This document shows, one piece after another, positions 1 to 9,167 of a stretch of DNA of 64,000 bases. The position numbers and the translations under genes are program-made. The stretch is taken from the NCBI RefSeq assembly GCF_001984215.1, contig NZ_CP019420.1, positions 1,054,001 through 1,118,000 of the forward strand, read 5' to 3'. This DNA is from Mycobacterium sp. MS1601 (GTDB lineage Bacteria > Actinomycetota > Actinomycetes > Mycobacteriales > Mycobacteriaceae). Position 1 is the stretch's first letter. Each line of letters begins with the position of its first letter. The notes under the pieces are model-generated. The model searched no databases and was not told the DNA's origin. It was given only the letters and a program-made list of their open reading frames with translations.

Positions 1-76
1 TGCGTCCGTCAGATCTCAGCGAGTCGACAATCGCGGCGGAGATCCGGTCCAGATTGCCCTCGGGCTCTTCGAGCAT
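1..76 (-). CDS. N-terminal fragment of an unidentified protein, cut by the window edge
   Basis: On the minus strand an ATG at 76 opens a frame that stays open to base 1, about 25 codons beginning MLEEPEGNLDRISAAIVDSL. A purine-rich AAGGGG lies 7 bases upstream of the ATG, a good ribosome binding site. A competing ATG at 80 reaches a stop within the visible sequence. The gene is divergent from the importer operon starting at 233, a position often held by a transcriptional regulator, but too little is visible to assign a family. Confidence 0.45.
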   Translation of the reverse strand, partial: MLEEPEGNLDRISAAIVDSLRSDGR

Positions 77-232
77 CCATTCACCCCTTCAGCTCAAGTT
101 TCTGCGGATTCAACAACAATGTAGCCGGATTTCTTCATTAATCCGTGCGACAGCCACTGAATCACTAAGTTTTCGATCTAGAAACATGCGGAAAACAAAT
201 GAGCGAGACGCTCTTCACGAAAGGAGGAGCAG
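77..232. promoter_or_regulatory. Divergent intergenic region, probable promoters
   Basis: This 156-base spacer separates the minus-strand gene starting at 76 from the importer operon at 233. It is clearly poorer in G+C than the coding DNA around it, as expected for divergent promoters and a regulator site. An AAAGGAGG sequence at about 219-226 is the ribosome binding site of the downstream permease. No convincing -35/-10 pair or long palindrome was identified. Confidence 0.4.
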
Positions 233-1072
233 ATGCGCGCTGGCTGGCGGTGGAGCCTGACACCGGGAACGGTGTGGCTGTCCTGCTTCTACCTCGCGCC
301 GTTGGCCCTCATCGTCGCCGCGTCGGTCGCGACGCCCGACATGATCGGCCGCCCGATCTACGGCTGGTACACCGACAACTTCGCCATGGTCTTCCAGCCC
401 GCCTACCTGCCGGTGGTGCTGCGCACCTTCGGCTACGCCACCATCGCGACCCTGCTCTGCCTGGCCATCGGCTACCCCTGCGCGTACGCCATCTCCCGCT
501 ACGGCGGCCGGGCCAAACCACTGCTGCTGTTGGCGATCCTGGTGCCCTGGCTGGCCGACTACCTGATCCGCATCTATGGCTGGGTGCAGCTGCTGGGCCG
601 CGAGGGCCCGGTCAACGCGCTGCTGACCCGCCTCGGACTGGGCCCGGTGAACCTGATCGGCAACGTCTACGCCCTCAACCTCGGGCTGGTGTACAGCTTT
701 CTGCCGTTCATGATCCTGGCGGTGTTCCTGGCCGTGGAACGCATGGACTGGCGACTGGTGGAAGCCGCACACGACCTGCACGCGGGCCCCGTACGCACCT
801 TCACCACCATCGTCCTGCCAGGCACGGCCGGCGGGGTCGCCGCAGGCTGCCAGCTGGTATTCCTGCTCAGCCTCGGGGACTTCGCGGTGGCACAGTTCCT
901 CGGCGGGTCCACCTACATGATGGGCAACCTGATCCGTGATCAGCTGGCCACCGCAGGCTCACTGCCCTTCGGTGCGGCACTGACCGTCACCTTGCTGACC
1001 GGGATGCTGGCCTTCATCGCGGTGGCCGTGCTGGCCGTCAAAGCGGGCCGGATGGTGATGCGACGTGTCTGA
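233..1072 (+). CDS. ABC importer permease, PotB-like (spermidine/putrescine type)
   Basis: A 279-residue polytopic membrane protein with about six hydrophobic segments. The cytoplasmic EAA loop that docks the ATPase is visible at residues 177-196 (EAAHDLHAGPVRTFTTIVLP). The overall form fits the PotB/AfuB class of permeases in polyamine, opine or organic-acid importers. A strong AAAGGAGG 7 bases before the ATG supports this start over an upstream in-frame candidate. It overlaps the next permease by 8 bases and begins a five-gene operon with 4-base overlaps further on. The substrate cannot be read from the permease. No ATP-binding subunit is encoded in this window for it. Confidence 0.85.
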   Translation: MRAGWRWSLTPGTVWLSCFYLAPLALIVAASVATPDMIGRPIYGWYTDNFAMVFQPAYLPVVLRTFGYATIATLLCLAIGYPCAYAISRYGGRAKPLLLLAILVPWLADYLIRIYGWVQLLGREGPVNALLTRLGLGPVNLIGNVYALNLGLVYSFLPFMILAVFLAVERMDWRLVEAAHDLHAGPVRTFTTIVLPGTAGGVAAGCQLVFLLSLGDFAVAQFLGGSTYMMGNLIRDQLATAGSLPFGAALTVTLLTGMLAFIAVAVLAVKAGRMVMRRV

Positions 1073-1883
1073 CCGAAACCGCATGCCCATCGGGCTGGCC
1101 CTGGTGGTGGCGCTGGTCCTGGTGCTGCTGGATTTGCCACTGCTGGTCACCATGCTGTTCTCCTTCAACTCCTCGAAATCACTGTCGGACTTCACCGGGT
1201 TCAGCCTGCGCTGGTACGGCCAGGCGGCGGCGAACCCGGAAGTGATCTCCGCGCTGATGCTGAGCCTCGGCGTGGCCGCCGCCGCCACCGCGGTGGCCGT
1301 GGTGCTGGGTACCGCGCTGTCGTTCGGATTCGTCTACGGAACCCGTCGTGTCACCAGACCGATCGAAGCGGTGACGCTGTCGACCCTGATCACCCCAGAG
1401 CTGGCCACCGCGGTTGGCCTGATGACCCTGTTCGCCACCACAGGGGTGCCACTGTCCACCGGCACGCTGATCATCGGTCACGCCACCTTCACCCTGGTCT
1501 ACGTCACGGTGCTGGTGGGCAACCGGCTGCGCACCCTGGATCCGCGACTGGAGGAGGCCGCAGCCGACCTGGGGGCGGGCCGGCTGCGCGTCCTGCACAC
1601 CGTGGTGTTCCCGCAACTGCGCTCCGCCGTCGCAGGCGCCGCCGCCTTGGCGTTCGTCCTGTCCTTCGGCGACTTCGTCACCTCGGTGTTCCTCACCGGC
1701 ACCCAAGTGGCACCGCTGCCCGTCCGCATCTACGGCATGTTGCGCTTCGGCCTCACCCCCGAGATCAACGCGGTGGGCACCGCGATGGTGGTGGTCACCG
1801 TCGGTATCGGCATCGTCGGCCTGTGGTTGCAGCGCGCGAAAACCTCGAAACACCAACCCAAAACGCTCAAGGAGAGCTCATGA
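1065..1883 (+). CDS. ABC importer permease, PotC-like
   Basis: A 272-residue inner-membrane permease forming the presumed heterodimer with the PotB-like protein encoded just upstream. The EAA loop is at about residues 164-184 (EAAADLGAGRLRVLHTVVFP). Hydrophobic segments start near residue 11 and are spread through the protein as in PotC-type permeases. The start codon overlaps the end of the first permease by 8 bases, and its stop TGA overlaps the ATG of the binding protein, so the three are translationally coupled. The specificity is unknown; polyamines, opines and related amines are candidates from the family. Confidence 0.85.
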   Translation: MSDRNRMPIGLALVVALVLVLLDLPLLVTMLFSFNSSKSLSDFTGFSLRWYGQAAANPEVISALMLSLGVAAAATAVAVVLGTALSFGFVYGTRRVTRPIEAVTLSTLITPELATAVGLMTLFATTGVPLSTGTLIIGHATFTLVYVTVLVGNRLRTLDPRLEEAAADLGAGRLRVLHTVVFPQLRSAVAGAAALAFVLSFGDFVTSVFLTGTQVAPLPVRIYGMLRFGLTPEINAVGTAMVVVTVGIGIVGLWLQRAKTSKHQPKTLKESS

Positions 1884-3001
1884 ATCCCACCACCAACCGG
1901 CGCCGGTTCCTGTTCATGGGTGGCGGCGCCGCCGCCGCGCTGTGGCTGGCCGCCTGCGGCAACAGTTCCGGCGGCGGAGGGACTTCTGCAACGCTGGAAC
2001 CGCCCAAACCGGAGATCGACGGGGACCTCGCCTACTACGCGCCCACCGGCTACGTCCCCGACGAGGTGCTGGCCGCGTTCGAGACCGAATACGACGTCAA
2101 GATCAACCAGACCTACTTCTCCACCGTCGACGAGATGATCCAGAAACTGGGCGCGGGCGCGTCGTACGACATCACCTTCATGCCGTCCAACTTCTTCGCC
2201 CGCGCCACCTCGGCCAACCTGCTGCTACCCATCGACCATGGGGTCATGCAGAACTGGGGTGAGGTCACCGAGCTGTTCAACGACCCGCCCTTCGAGCCCA
2301 AGGCAGAACACCTGGCCGGCCCCTACGCCATGGGCGGTATCGGCCTGGCGTACCGCAAGAGCAGGGTCAGCGGACTGACCGGCTCCTGGAATGACCTGTG
2401 GGACCTGGCCCCGAAGCTGGATCGACGGGCGTTCATCTTCGACGACGTCACCGTGTCGATGACGATGGCGCTGGGCCGCCTCGGGCTGCCCACTGACACC
2501 GCCTCCGCCGAGGATCTGGACAAAGCGGCCGAGTCGCTGATCGAATTGCGGCGCAGCCTAGGCGGTTTCGGCAGCTCGGCAGGCGAGAAGCTGACCAACG
2601 GCGAAGCGGACCTGCTGATGAACTACACGGGCGCCACCTTCTCCGCACTCAAGGACGCACCGTTCGCCGACGACATCGGCTTCGAATTCTGCCGCGAGAC
2701 CCTGGCATTCAACTCCGACTGCCTGGCCATCCCGGCGGCCGCCGAGCACCCCGGCACCGGATTGCTGTTCGCCGACTTCCTGCTGCGGCCCGACAACATG
2801 GCCAAGATCGTCGACTTCGTGGGCTACCCGATAGCCACCAAGACCGGGCTGTCCACCTACACCACACTGGTGGAGAAGTACCCGTTCCTCGACTACGACG
2901 AAGCGGTGCTGTCCGACCCCAGCGTGTGGCTGGCTTCCCTGCAGGACCAACAGCTCACCGCCTGGAACCAGGCCTGGACCCGGGTCAAAGCCTCAGCATG
3001 A
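1880..3001 (+). CDS. Extracellular solute-binding lipoprotein, PotD-like
   Basis: A 373-residue binding protein for the importer encoded by the two genes before it. The N-terminus carries twin arginines (RRRFLF, residues 7-12), a hydrophobic stretch and a lipobox LAAC with the lipidated Cys at 26, followed by a Gly/Ser-rich linker, so it is probably a membrane-anchored, possibly Tat-exported lipoprotein. The ATG at 1880 is preceded by GGAG and overlaps the upstream stop (ATGA); an in-frame start 57 bases earlier would lie inside the permease gene and place extra residues before the signal sequence. The mature part fits the PotD/spermidine-putrescine-binding class. The real ligand is not evident. 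Confidence 0.85.
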   Translation: MNPTTNRRRFLFMGGGAAAALWLAACGNSSGGGGTSATLEPPKPEIDGDLAYYAPTGYVPDEVLAAFETEYDVKINQTYFSTVDEMIQKLGAGASYDITFMPSNFFARATSANLLLPIDHGVMQNWGEVTELFNDPPFEPKAEHLAGPYAMGGIGLAYRKSRVSGLTGSWNDLWDLAPKLDRRAFIFDDVTVSMTMALGRLGLPTDTASAEDLDKAAESLIELRRSLGGFGSSAGEKLTNGEADLLMNYTGATFSALKDAPFADDIGFEFCRETLAFNSDCLAIPAAAEHPGTGLLFADFLLRPDNMAKIVDFVGYPIATKTGLSTYTTLVEKYPFLDYDEAVLSDPSVWLASLQDQQLTAWNQAWTRVKASA

Positions 3002-4254
3002 CACCTGTTTACCGCGCGCAGGCCGACGCGATGATGCTGCGCCAACTCATCGCCGACACCTACGCGGACCTGGACGACGAAACCCCGCGGCTGCCGTTCA
3101 CCGACGCCGAGTACGACGCACGCCGCCGCAAGCTGCAACTGGCAGCGGCGCGCGCGGACTTCGACCTGGTGGTGATCAGCTCACCGGACGGGATGTGTTG
3201 GCTACACGGATACCAAAGTCGTTGGTACCGAGCACAATCCTCAACCCGCTGGCCGGCGTATCAGTGCGTGGTACTGCACGTCGGCAGCGGCGAACTGGTG
3301 GTGTACGACGTCGAACACCATGCCTACTTGCTCAAACGCACCTCCTCGGCACAGGACATCCGGCTGACTGCTCGTGATGACGGCGACGCCGTGCTGGACT
3401 TCATGGTCGACGACCTACGGGCCAGAGGCTGGCTGACCGGACGAGTGGGCCTGGAGATGCACAGCCACGTCCCCAACCGCGCCACCAGCGAGCGCGTCCA
3501 GGCGGCATTCGAGGCCGGTGGCTGCTACGTCGCCGACGTCAGCGCCGTCAGCCGCGCTGTCCGGTTGATCAAATCGCCCGCCGAGATCGCGATGATCGAG
3601 CGCGCCGCGGCGGTGTGCGACCAGGGTTTACGCGCGCTACAGGCCGAGGTCCGTGTCGGGATGACGGAGAAGCAAGCCTGGGGACTGATGGTTTCGGCCA
3701 TGGCCGTCGCGGGAGGTGAACCCTCGGCGCTGCACGAGTCGGTGGTGGTGGGGCCCATCGAACTGGGCCATGCCTACGCCTCCGACCGGGTGATCGGTCG
3801 CGGCGACGTGCTGTGCGCGGACCCGTGTGGCGTCGTCAACCGCTACCACGCCAACATCGAACGCTGGTTTGTCGTCGGCACCGAACCAACCGACGAGCTG
3901 TACCGGCTGGCCGAGATCGAGGCACAGGCCTTCGAAATCCTTTGCGCCGGAGCCGCGGACGGCGTAGAGGTCAACGACGTCACGCAGGACATCGAGTTCC
4001 ACCTTCGTGACAGCGGCCTGTGGGGCATGCACGACTGGAACGGCGGATACGAACTCGGGATCTCCTTCCCGCCGGACTGGGTGGGTGAATGGACCTTCAC
4101 TGTGGGTGAGTCCACCGACGACGTCTTTCGCGCCGGTGTCGTGACCAACTACGAGAGCATCGTGCTGTATCCGATGATCGACACCATCGTGTTCGGCGAC
4201 GACGGTGCCCGCACCCTGTCGACGCTGCCACTCGACGTGCTGCGTGCGGGATGA
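2998..4254 (+). CDS. Creatinase/prolidase-fold (M24) hydrolase
   Basis: A 418-residue protein with an N-terminal creatinase-type domain and a C-terminal pita-bread M24 domain. The five metal ligands of aminopeptidase P are not all present: the second Asp of the DxxxxxxGYxxDxTR region is replaced in ANIERWF, and Tyr351 stands where the metal His is expected. In contrast, His258 in GHAYASDR followed by GDVL and the IER motif resembles metal-free creatinase, whose catalytic His occupies the corresponding place. It is therefore better called creatinase-like than Xaa-Pro peptidase. It is coupled to the binding protein (ATGA at 2998) and the amidohydrolase (ATGA at 4251), which suggests that it cleaves the imported compound or a product of it. 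Confidence 0.75.
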   Translation: MTPVYRAQADAMMLRQLIADTYADLDDETPRLPFTDAEYDARRRKLQLAAARADFDLVVISSPDGMCWLHGYQSRWYRAQSSTRWPAYQCVVLHVGSGELVVYDVEHHAYLLKRTSSAQDIRLTARDDGDAVLDFMVDDLRARGWLTGRVGLEMHSHVPNRATSERVQAAFEAGGCYVADVSAVSRAVRLIKSPAEIAMIERAAAVCDQGLRALQAEVRVGMTEKQAWGLMVSAMAVAGGEPSALHESVVVGPIELGHAYASDRVIGRGDVLCADPCGVVNRYHANIERWFVVGTEPTDELYRLAEIEAQAFEILCAGAADGVEVNDVTQDIEFHLRDSGLWGMHDWNGGYELGISFPPDWVGEWTFTVGESTDDVFRAGVVTNYESIVLYPMIDTIVFGDDGARTLSTLPLDVLRAG

Positions 4255-5807
4255 CGACCACATTTGTCGGCCGGGTCTTCACCGCTGACCCGAAACGCCC
4301 ATGGGCACAGTCGGTCACGATCGACGACGGCCAGATCATCGCACTGGACTCCGCACAGGGCCTGATCGTCAAGGCGCCCGGGTTGATCGTTCCGGGGTTC
4401 CACGACGCGCACATCCATCTGCTGGAGGGATCACTGTTCGACCTGTGGGTGAACCTGCACGACGTGCCGTCCTACTCCTACACGGGGGTGATCGCCGCGG
4501 CAGCAGCAGAACTGCCGCCCACCGCCTGGGTGCGAGGTGGCGGATGGAGCATGGCAGCCTTCCCCGGCGGCAATCCCACGGCTGGCCTGTTGGACGCGGT
4601 CACCGGCGGCCGTCCCGCATACCTCACCGCCCGCGACGGCCACAGTGCCTGGGTGAACTCCGCCGCACTGCGACTGGCCGGGATCGAGGCCACCACGGCC
4701 GACCCCCCGGGCGGGCGCATCGAACGCGACAGCTCCGGTGCGCCCACCGGAACCCTGCACGAGACGGCGATGCACCTGGTGCAGCTACCGGAGATCACGG
4801 CGGCCGAATGGGCGGCGGCGCTGAATGTCGGTCAGCAGTACCTGCATTCGCTCGGGATCGTCGGCTGGCAGGACGCTCGTCTGTCCACCCCGATGCTGCG
4901 GGCCTACGTGGACGCCGAAGCCGAGGGCAGGCTGCAGGCCCGGGTGGCGGCGGCCATGCACTGGGACCCGACAGAAGGGGTGGATCAGATCGACGGACTG
5001 GTCGCGGCACGAGAGTTGGCCGATGACAACCTGGTTCGCGTCCCCACGGTGAAGATCTTCGTCGACGGTGTGGTGGAGAACCGGACGGCCTCCCTGCATC
5101 AGCCCTACCAGTGCACACATTCACACGGGGCTCCCCTGTTCACCCAGGAGGCCTTGAACGCCGCCGTCCGCATGTGCACCATCCACGGTTTCTCGGTGCA
5201 CGTCCACGCCATCGGCGACGCCGCGACCACCGCGGCACTGGACGCGTTCGAGGCGGCACCACGCGCCGGGCTGCGCCATCAGATCTGCCATCTGCAGGTG
5301 GTGTCGCCGTCGGATGTCGACCGGTTCGCCCGGCTCGACGTGTTGGCCAACGTACAGGCGCTGTGGGCATGCCGCGACGAACAGAACGTCACGCTGTGCG
5401 AACCTGCGCTGGGCCCTTCGCGTTTCGAAGCGCAGTACCCGTTCGGCGACCTGAACCGGGCCGGGGCCACGCTGGCGTTCGGCAGCGACTGGAGGGTCAG
5501 CACCCCGGACCCGCTGGCCCAGATCGAAGTGGCGATGACCCGTCAACCGCCAGGCGACACCGTGACTCGCGCACTGGGACCCGACCAGCGACTGGATCTG
5601 CAAACCTGCCTGACCGGCTTCACCCGCCACGCGGCCTACGCCGCGGGGATGGAGCAGCACACCGGCTCATTGACCGTCGGTAGGGACGCCGACATCGTGC
5701 TGTTGGACCGCGACCCGTTCGCCGTGGAACCCCACGAGGTCTCGTCGGTGGAGGTCACCGCGACCTACGTGCGAGGTGAGCAGGTGTACCAGCGTCAGTT
5801 CGCGTAG
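4251..5807 (+). CDS. Amidohydrolase family 3 (YtcJ-like) metal-dependent hydrolase
   Basis: A 518-residue cytosolic hydrolase. The metal-binding strand-1 motif appears as PGFHDAHIH near residue 46-54, further His residues appear in VHAIGDA and HQICHLQ, and the catalytic Asp region appears in AFGSDWRV. The length and the C-terminal [13 protein letters not shown] segment are typical of the YtcJ/amidohydrolase 3 group. The ATG overlaps the previous stop, so it is the last gene of the importer operon. It probably hydrolyses a C-N bond in the imported compound or after the creatinase-like step. It runs 13 bases into the convergent gene at 5795. The substrate is unknown. Confidence 0.85.
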   Translation: MTTTFVGRVFTADPKRPWAQSVTIDDGQIIALDSAQGLIVKAPGLIVPGFHDAHIHLLEGSLFDLWVNLHDVPSYSYTGVIAAAAAELPPTAWVRGGGWSMAAFPGGNPTAGLLDAVTGGRPAYLTARDGHSAWVNSAALRLAGIEATTADPPGGRIERDSSGAPTGTLHETAMHLVQLPEITAAEWAAALNVGQQYLHSLGIVGWQDARLSTPMLRAYVDAEAEGRLQARVAAAMHWDPTEGVDQIDGLVAARELADDNLVRVPTVKIFVDGVVENRTASLHQPYQCTHSHGAPLFTQEALNAAVRMCTIHGFSVHVHAIGDAATTAALDAFEAAPRAGLRHQICHLQVVSPSDVDRFARLDVLANVQALWACRDEQNVTLCEPALGPSRFEAQYPFGDLNRAGATLAFGSDWRVSTPDPLAQIEVAMTRQPPGDTVTRALGPDQRLDLQTCLTGFTRHAAYAAGMEQHTGSLTVGRDADIVLLDRDPFAVEPHEVSSVEVTATYVRGEQVYQRQFA

Positions 5808-6394
5808 GGGTTGGTGCCCTCGGGGCGGTCCACCAACGGGTTCACCGCCCCGAAGTTCCAGCTGGTCGCAGGCCCCAGCACAAAGCCGGTCTGGTCGAAG
5901 CTGTTGGTGCAGATGGCCGCACCCCCACCGTCCACACCGCAGCTGATGGTGCCGTAGCTCAGCCGCGAGTTGGCCGGCAACGGATTGGCGGGTTTGTCGG
6001 AGACGAACAGCGGCCGAGGTGAGCTGGAGAACCCTGGCATGCCGGTGGCGCCGCCGGTGATCAGGTTGGCGCCGTTGGGCGCACCGGGGATGGGACCGTT
6101 GCAGCCGTAGGCGGTGCTGCGGCTGACGACGCAGGTGAGTCCCTGCGGTGTGGTGAACCCGTACAGACCGGGCTGCACCTCGTAGTCCGACGGCACCACC
6201 GGGGTGAACCCATTGATGTTCGGCGGCGGCGGTGGCGGCGGTGCGGGCTCCGCCGCGGCGATACCGGAGGCGACGGCCAACGCTGTACCCGCGGCGGTCA
6301 CCACCACGGAGGCCGCGATCAGAACTCTGCTCAGCACGATGCTCACACTAGAGGTTCGTTTCACCACCCGCTCGGTGTTACCCCACCCATGCAC
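5795..6394 (-). CDS. Secreted proline-rich mycobacterial protein of unknown function
   Basis: A 199-residue product with an N-terminal export signal: a basic start, a hydrophobic stretch at about residues 22-46 and a likely cleavage near IAAAEP, followed by a run of eight prolines. The mature part has four cysteines (for example LTCVVS, YGCNG, ISCGV, AICTN), which could form disulfides outside the cell. This layout is common among small secreted mycobacterial proteins, but no enzymatic motif is seen. The ATG at 6394 is used here; a GTG twelve codons further in (VVKRTSS) would give a more usual signal-peptide start and may be the true one. The gene converges with the amidohydrolase and overlaps it by 13 bases. 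Confidence 0.65.
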   Translation of the reverse strand: MHGWGNTERVVKRTSSVSIVLSRVLIAASVVVTAAGTALAVASGIAAAEPAPPPPPPPNINGFTPVVPSDYEVQPGLYGFTTPQGLTCVVSRSTAYGCNGPIPGAPNGANLITGGATGMPGFSSSPRPLFVSDKPANPLPANSRLSYGTISCGVDGGGAAICTNSFDQTGFVLGPATSWNFGAVNPLVDRPEGTNPYAN

Positions 6395-6607
6395 GGCGAC
6401 CGGTGAACAGTTCGCCGCGCCACCTGAGACAAACCCTGTCGAAACTCAGGAAAACGCCAGATTCGGCCCATAACCGCCGGTCGCCGCGCACACGTCAATA
6501 TCCGGTAAGACCTGCAGCTGAGCCGCCCTACTCATTGGCTTCCAGCAACGGTCTGCAGGCCGTACACTGCTTAGCGAATTATCAGGAAGTTTTGGGAAGG
6601 CGGTGAC
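6395..6607. promoter_or_regulatory. Divergent spacer with probable promoters
   Basis: This 213-base region lies between two divergently transcribed genes for exported proteins. A TACACT at 6563-6568 resembles a mycobacterial -10 hexamer for the rightward gene and GGGAAGG precedes its GTG start. The nearest TTGGCT (6535-6540) is too far away to be a standard -35. No gene is evident in the spacer. Confidence 0.3.
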
Positions 6608-8179
6608 GTGGCAGGGGATTTGCGGTCGTCCATCTTGACGACAGCGGCCGTTGCCGTGAGCGTTGCCGGTCTCACCGTCATCCAGCCGTTGACCGCCGCA
6701 CCGCCGCTGCTGCTGGCCGCTCTGCTGATGGACGGCGGCTCCGGAGAGATCGACAGCGTGGGCGGTATCGCCGACGCCATCCAGCAGCGGCTGCTGCCGT
6801 CGGACAGCCGCGCTGTGATCGTCAACTTCCTCACCGGCCCGTTCGGCATCTGGAACGCCCTCGACCAATCAGGACCCGACGGCACCGTCCCGTCCACCAC
6901 CCTGGGTGTCACCAGCACCATGCCGTTCCTCAACCAGCAGGGCTGGAACGTCAACCCGCAGCTGCTGCCGCCGCTGGCGCCCACCGGTCCGGCGACCGTC
7001 CCCGGGCCCCTGCCACCGGGCAGTCCCGTGGTGTCCTTCGACGTTCACTCGATGCAGATCGGCGAAGCGATCGTCACGGCCACACCCACCGTTCCGGTCA
7101 CCGGCCCCTCGCAGGGTGATGTGGTCACGTCCTTCGGGTACGACTTCAACACCTACGCCGCGGTGTCGCTGCTGAATCCGCTGGCGCTCAGCAACTCCGT
7201 CGCCGCCTACCTCAACCGGGCGCTGTCACCGGTGCAGGTCAACGCCGACGGCACTGTCACCTGCCGGCTCAACATGTCGTGCAAAGGCCTCGACGTCACC
7301 ACCGAGCGCATCGACGGCATCCTCTACGTCACCTTCAAGAATCCCGACGGCACGCTGGTCAAAGCCAAGGTCGAGACCAGGGACGGCGTCACCTACGTGA
7401 CCTACGAGGACGACGGCGCACTGCCGCTGGTGCGTCCGCTGCGCGACTACTTCGGCCTGTTCGGCAACGAGCTGGCCGACGTCATCGAACCGGCACTCAC
7501 CGCCCTGGTGTACTGGGGCTACCGCGATGCGACCACCAGTGACAACAGCCTGTTGCCCACCATGGCCGAGACCATCAAGTCCCTCCTCGACTTCATGGTG
7601 GGGCTGAAGAAGGGCATCGAATCGCTGTTCGTGCCGCACTCCGCCGCCGCCGCGAGCAGCCTGGCCCGATTTGACGAGGCCTCGGAGTCCGTCGCCTCCG
7701 ACTCCGAAGACGCCTCCGACTCCGACTCCGATGACAAGGCCAAGTCCGACTCGAAAGACAAGGACGCTCCCAAGGGCACTCCCGCGCCCGAGGCTGGCGA
7801 GGAGACCCCGGACGAGGTCGTCGACCCCGCACCAGGCACGGACGCCCCGGAAATCCCGGCCGAGGAACCGTCGGAGGAACCGGAGACCCCGGTCGAAGAT
7901 CCCGCAGAAGAGCCCGCCGAGGATCCCGCCGACGACGAACCGACCGAGGGCGAGGACACCGAGGAATCCGAATCCGAGGAACCTGTCTCCGAGGAACCGG
8001 CCGAACAGCCGGACACCGAGGATGACAAGAACCAGGATTCAGCCGACGACGCCGCTCCCGAGAAGGACTCAGGCTCCGAGAAGGCCTCAGGCTCCGAGAA
8101 AGACACCCGCTCCGAGAAAGACAAGGCCCCCGTCAAGGACAAGGCTCCCGTCAAGGACAAGGCTGTCGAGAAGGGCTGA
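6608..8179 (+). CDS. Exported protein with a long acidic low-complexity tail
   Basis: A 523-residue protein starting at GTG with GGGAAGG upstream. It has a hydrophobic N-terminus (about residues 8-40) that could be an uncleaved or weak signal. Residues about 40-345 form an ordered domain; the segment near residue 280-305 (LPLVRPLRDYFGLFGNELAD) recalls the end of mycobacterial PE-PPE-domain proteins, but no lipase Ser motif was seen. From about residue 355 to the end it is almost only Asp, Glu, Ser, Lys, Pro and Ala, closing with short 6-residue repeats (SEKDxx, KDKAPV). The tail may span the cell wall or bind cations. The function is unknown. It ends 12 bases from the convergent htpX. Confidence 0.65.
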   Translation: MAGDLRSSILTTAAVAVSVAGLTVIQPLTAAPPLLLAALLMDGGSGEIDSVGGIADAIQQRLLPSDSRAVIVNFLTGPFGIWNALDQSGPDGTVPSTTLGVTSTMPFLNQQGWNVNPQLLPPLAPTGPATVPGPLPPGSPVVSFDVHSMQIGEAIVTATPTVPVTGPSQGDVVTSFGYDFNTYAAVSLLNPLALSNSVAAYLNRALSPVQVNADGTVTCRLNMSCKGLDVTTERIDGILYVTFKNPDGTLVKAKVETRDGVTYVTYEDDGALPLVRPLRDYFGLFGNELADVIEPALTALVYWGYRDATTSDNSLLPTMAETIKSLLDFMVGLKKGIESLFVPHSAAAASSLARFDEASESVASDSEDASDSDSDDKAKSDSKDKDAPKGTPAPEAGEETPDEVVDPAPGTDAPEIPAEEPSEEPETPVEDPAEEPAEDPADDEPTEGEDTEESESEEPVSEEPAEQPDTEDDKNQDSADDAAPEKDSGSEKASGSEKDTRSEKDKAPVKDKAPVKDKAVEKG

Positions 8180-8190
8180 CCACCGCCGGA

Positions 8191-9093
8191 TCAGTAGTGT
8201 CCCGGCCCCCGGCCCGCCATGTCCTCCAAGCGGCGGATGCGATCGGCGATCGGCGGGTGCGTCGAGAACAGCTTGCCGATCTTCTCGCCCGCCCGGAACG
8301 GGCTGGCGATCATCAGGTGGGCCTGGTCGGCCAGCTTCGGATCCGGCGGTAGTGGAGCCTGCTCTACCCCACCGGAGATCTTGCGCAGCGCCGAGGCCAA
8401 TGCCAACGGGTCACCGGTGAGCTCGGCACCCGACTGGTCGGCCTGGTACTCGCGTGAACGGGACACCGCCATCCGCACCACCGTGGCGGCGATGGGGCCC
8501 AGCAGCTGGATCAGCAGGATCACCAGGAAATTGCCGCCGCCGTTGCCCCCACGGTTGTTGCCGCCGAACATGCCGGCGATCCAGGCGATGTTTGCCAGCG
8601 CGGTGATCACCGACGCCATGGCTCCGGCAACGCACGAGATCAGGATGTCGCGGTTGTAGACATGCGACAGCTCGTGGCCCAGCACGGCGCGCAGCTCACG
8701 CTCGTTGAGGATGTTCAGGATGCCGGTGGTGCAGCACACCGCCGCATTCCGCGGATTTCGGCCGGTGGCAAAGGCATTGGGGTTGGCGGTGTCCGAGATG
8801 TACAGCCGCGGCATCGGCTGGTGGGCGGCGGTGGCCAGCTCGCGCACGATCTTGTACATCACCGGAGCCTGCACCTCGGTGACCGGCTGGGCGTGCATGG
8901 CCCGCAGCGCCAACTTGTCGCTGTTGAAATACGTGTAGAAGTTCACTCCGAGCGCGAAGACCAGCGCGCCCCAGATCCACACCGTGTTTCCGGTGACGCC
9001 GGCGAACAGGAACCCGATGAAACCGATCAGGGCGGTGAACCCGATCAAGAGCAAGAATGTCTTGATCTGGTTGCCACCCGTATGCCAGGTCAT
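8191..9093 (-). CDS. htpX: HtpX membrane zinc metalloprotease (M48)
   Basis: A 300-residue inner-membrane protease for membrane-protein quality control. Two hydrophobic segments lie at about residues 11-28 and 34-50, the zinc motif [10 protein letters not shown] appears near residue 140, a second pair of membrane segments follows, and the third zinc ligand Glu is in [12 protein letters not shown]. The length is close to family norms. GGAGGACAC precedes the ATG at 9093. It lies just downstream of grcC1 on the same strand, an arrangement that also occurs in M. tuberculosis (Rv0562-Rv0563, from memory). Confidence 0.95.
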   Translation of the reverse strand: MTWHTGGNQIKTFLLLIGFTALIGFIGFLFAGVTGNTVWIWGALVFALGVNFYTYFNSDKLALRAMHAQPVTEVQAPVMYKIVRELATAAHQPMPRLYISDTANPNAFATGRNPRNAAVCCTTGILNILNERELRAVLGHELSHVYNRDILISCVAGAMASVITALANIAWIAGMFGGNNRGGNGGGNFLVILLIQLLGPIAATVVRMAVSRSREYQADQSGAELTGDPLALASALRKISGGVEQAPLPPDPKLADQAHLMIASPFRAGEKIGKLFSTHPPIADRIRRLEDMAGRGPGHY

Positions 9094-9167
9094 CCGTGTC
9101 CTCCTGCGAGAAATTGCGACTGTGTCAAGTGATTTAACGACACGTGCAGCAATTTGGGTTCCCGGAG

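Noticed and set aside
6608..8179. Assignment as a PE or PPE protein
   Set aside because: The N-terminal PE/PPE signature is absent and no esterase Ser motif is seen; only a short segment resembles the end of PE-PPE domains.
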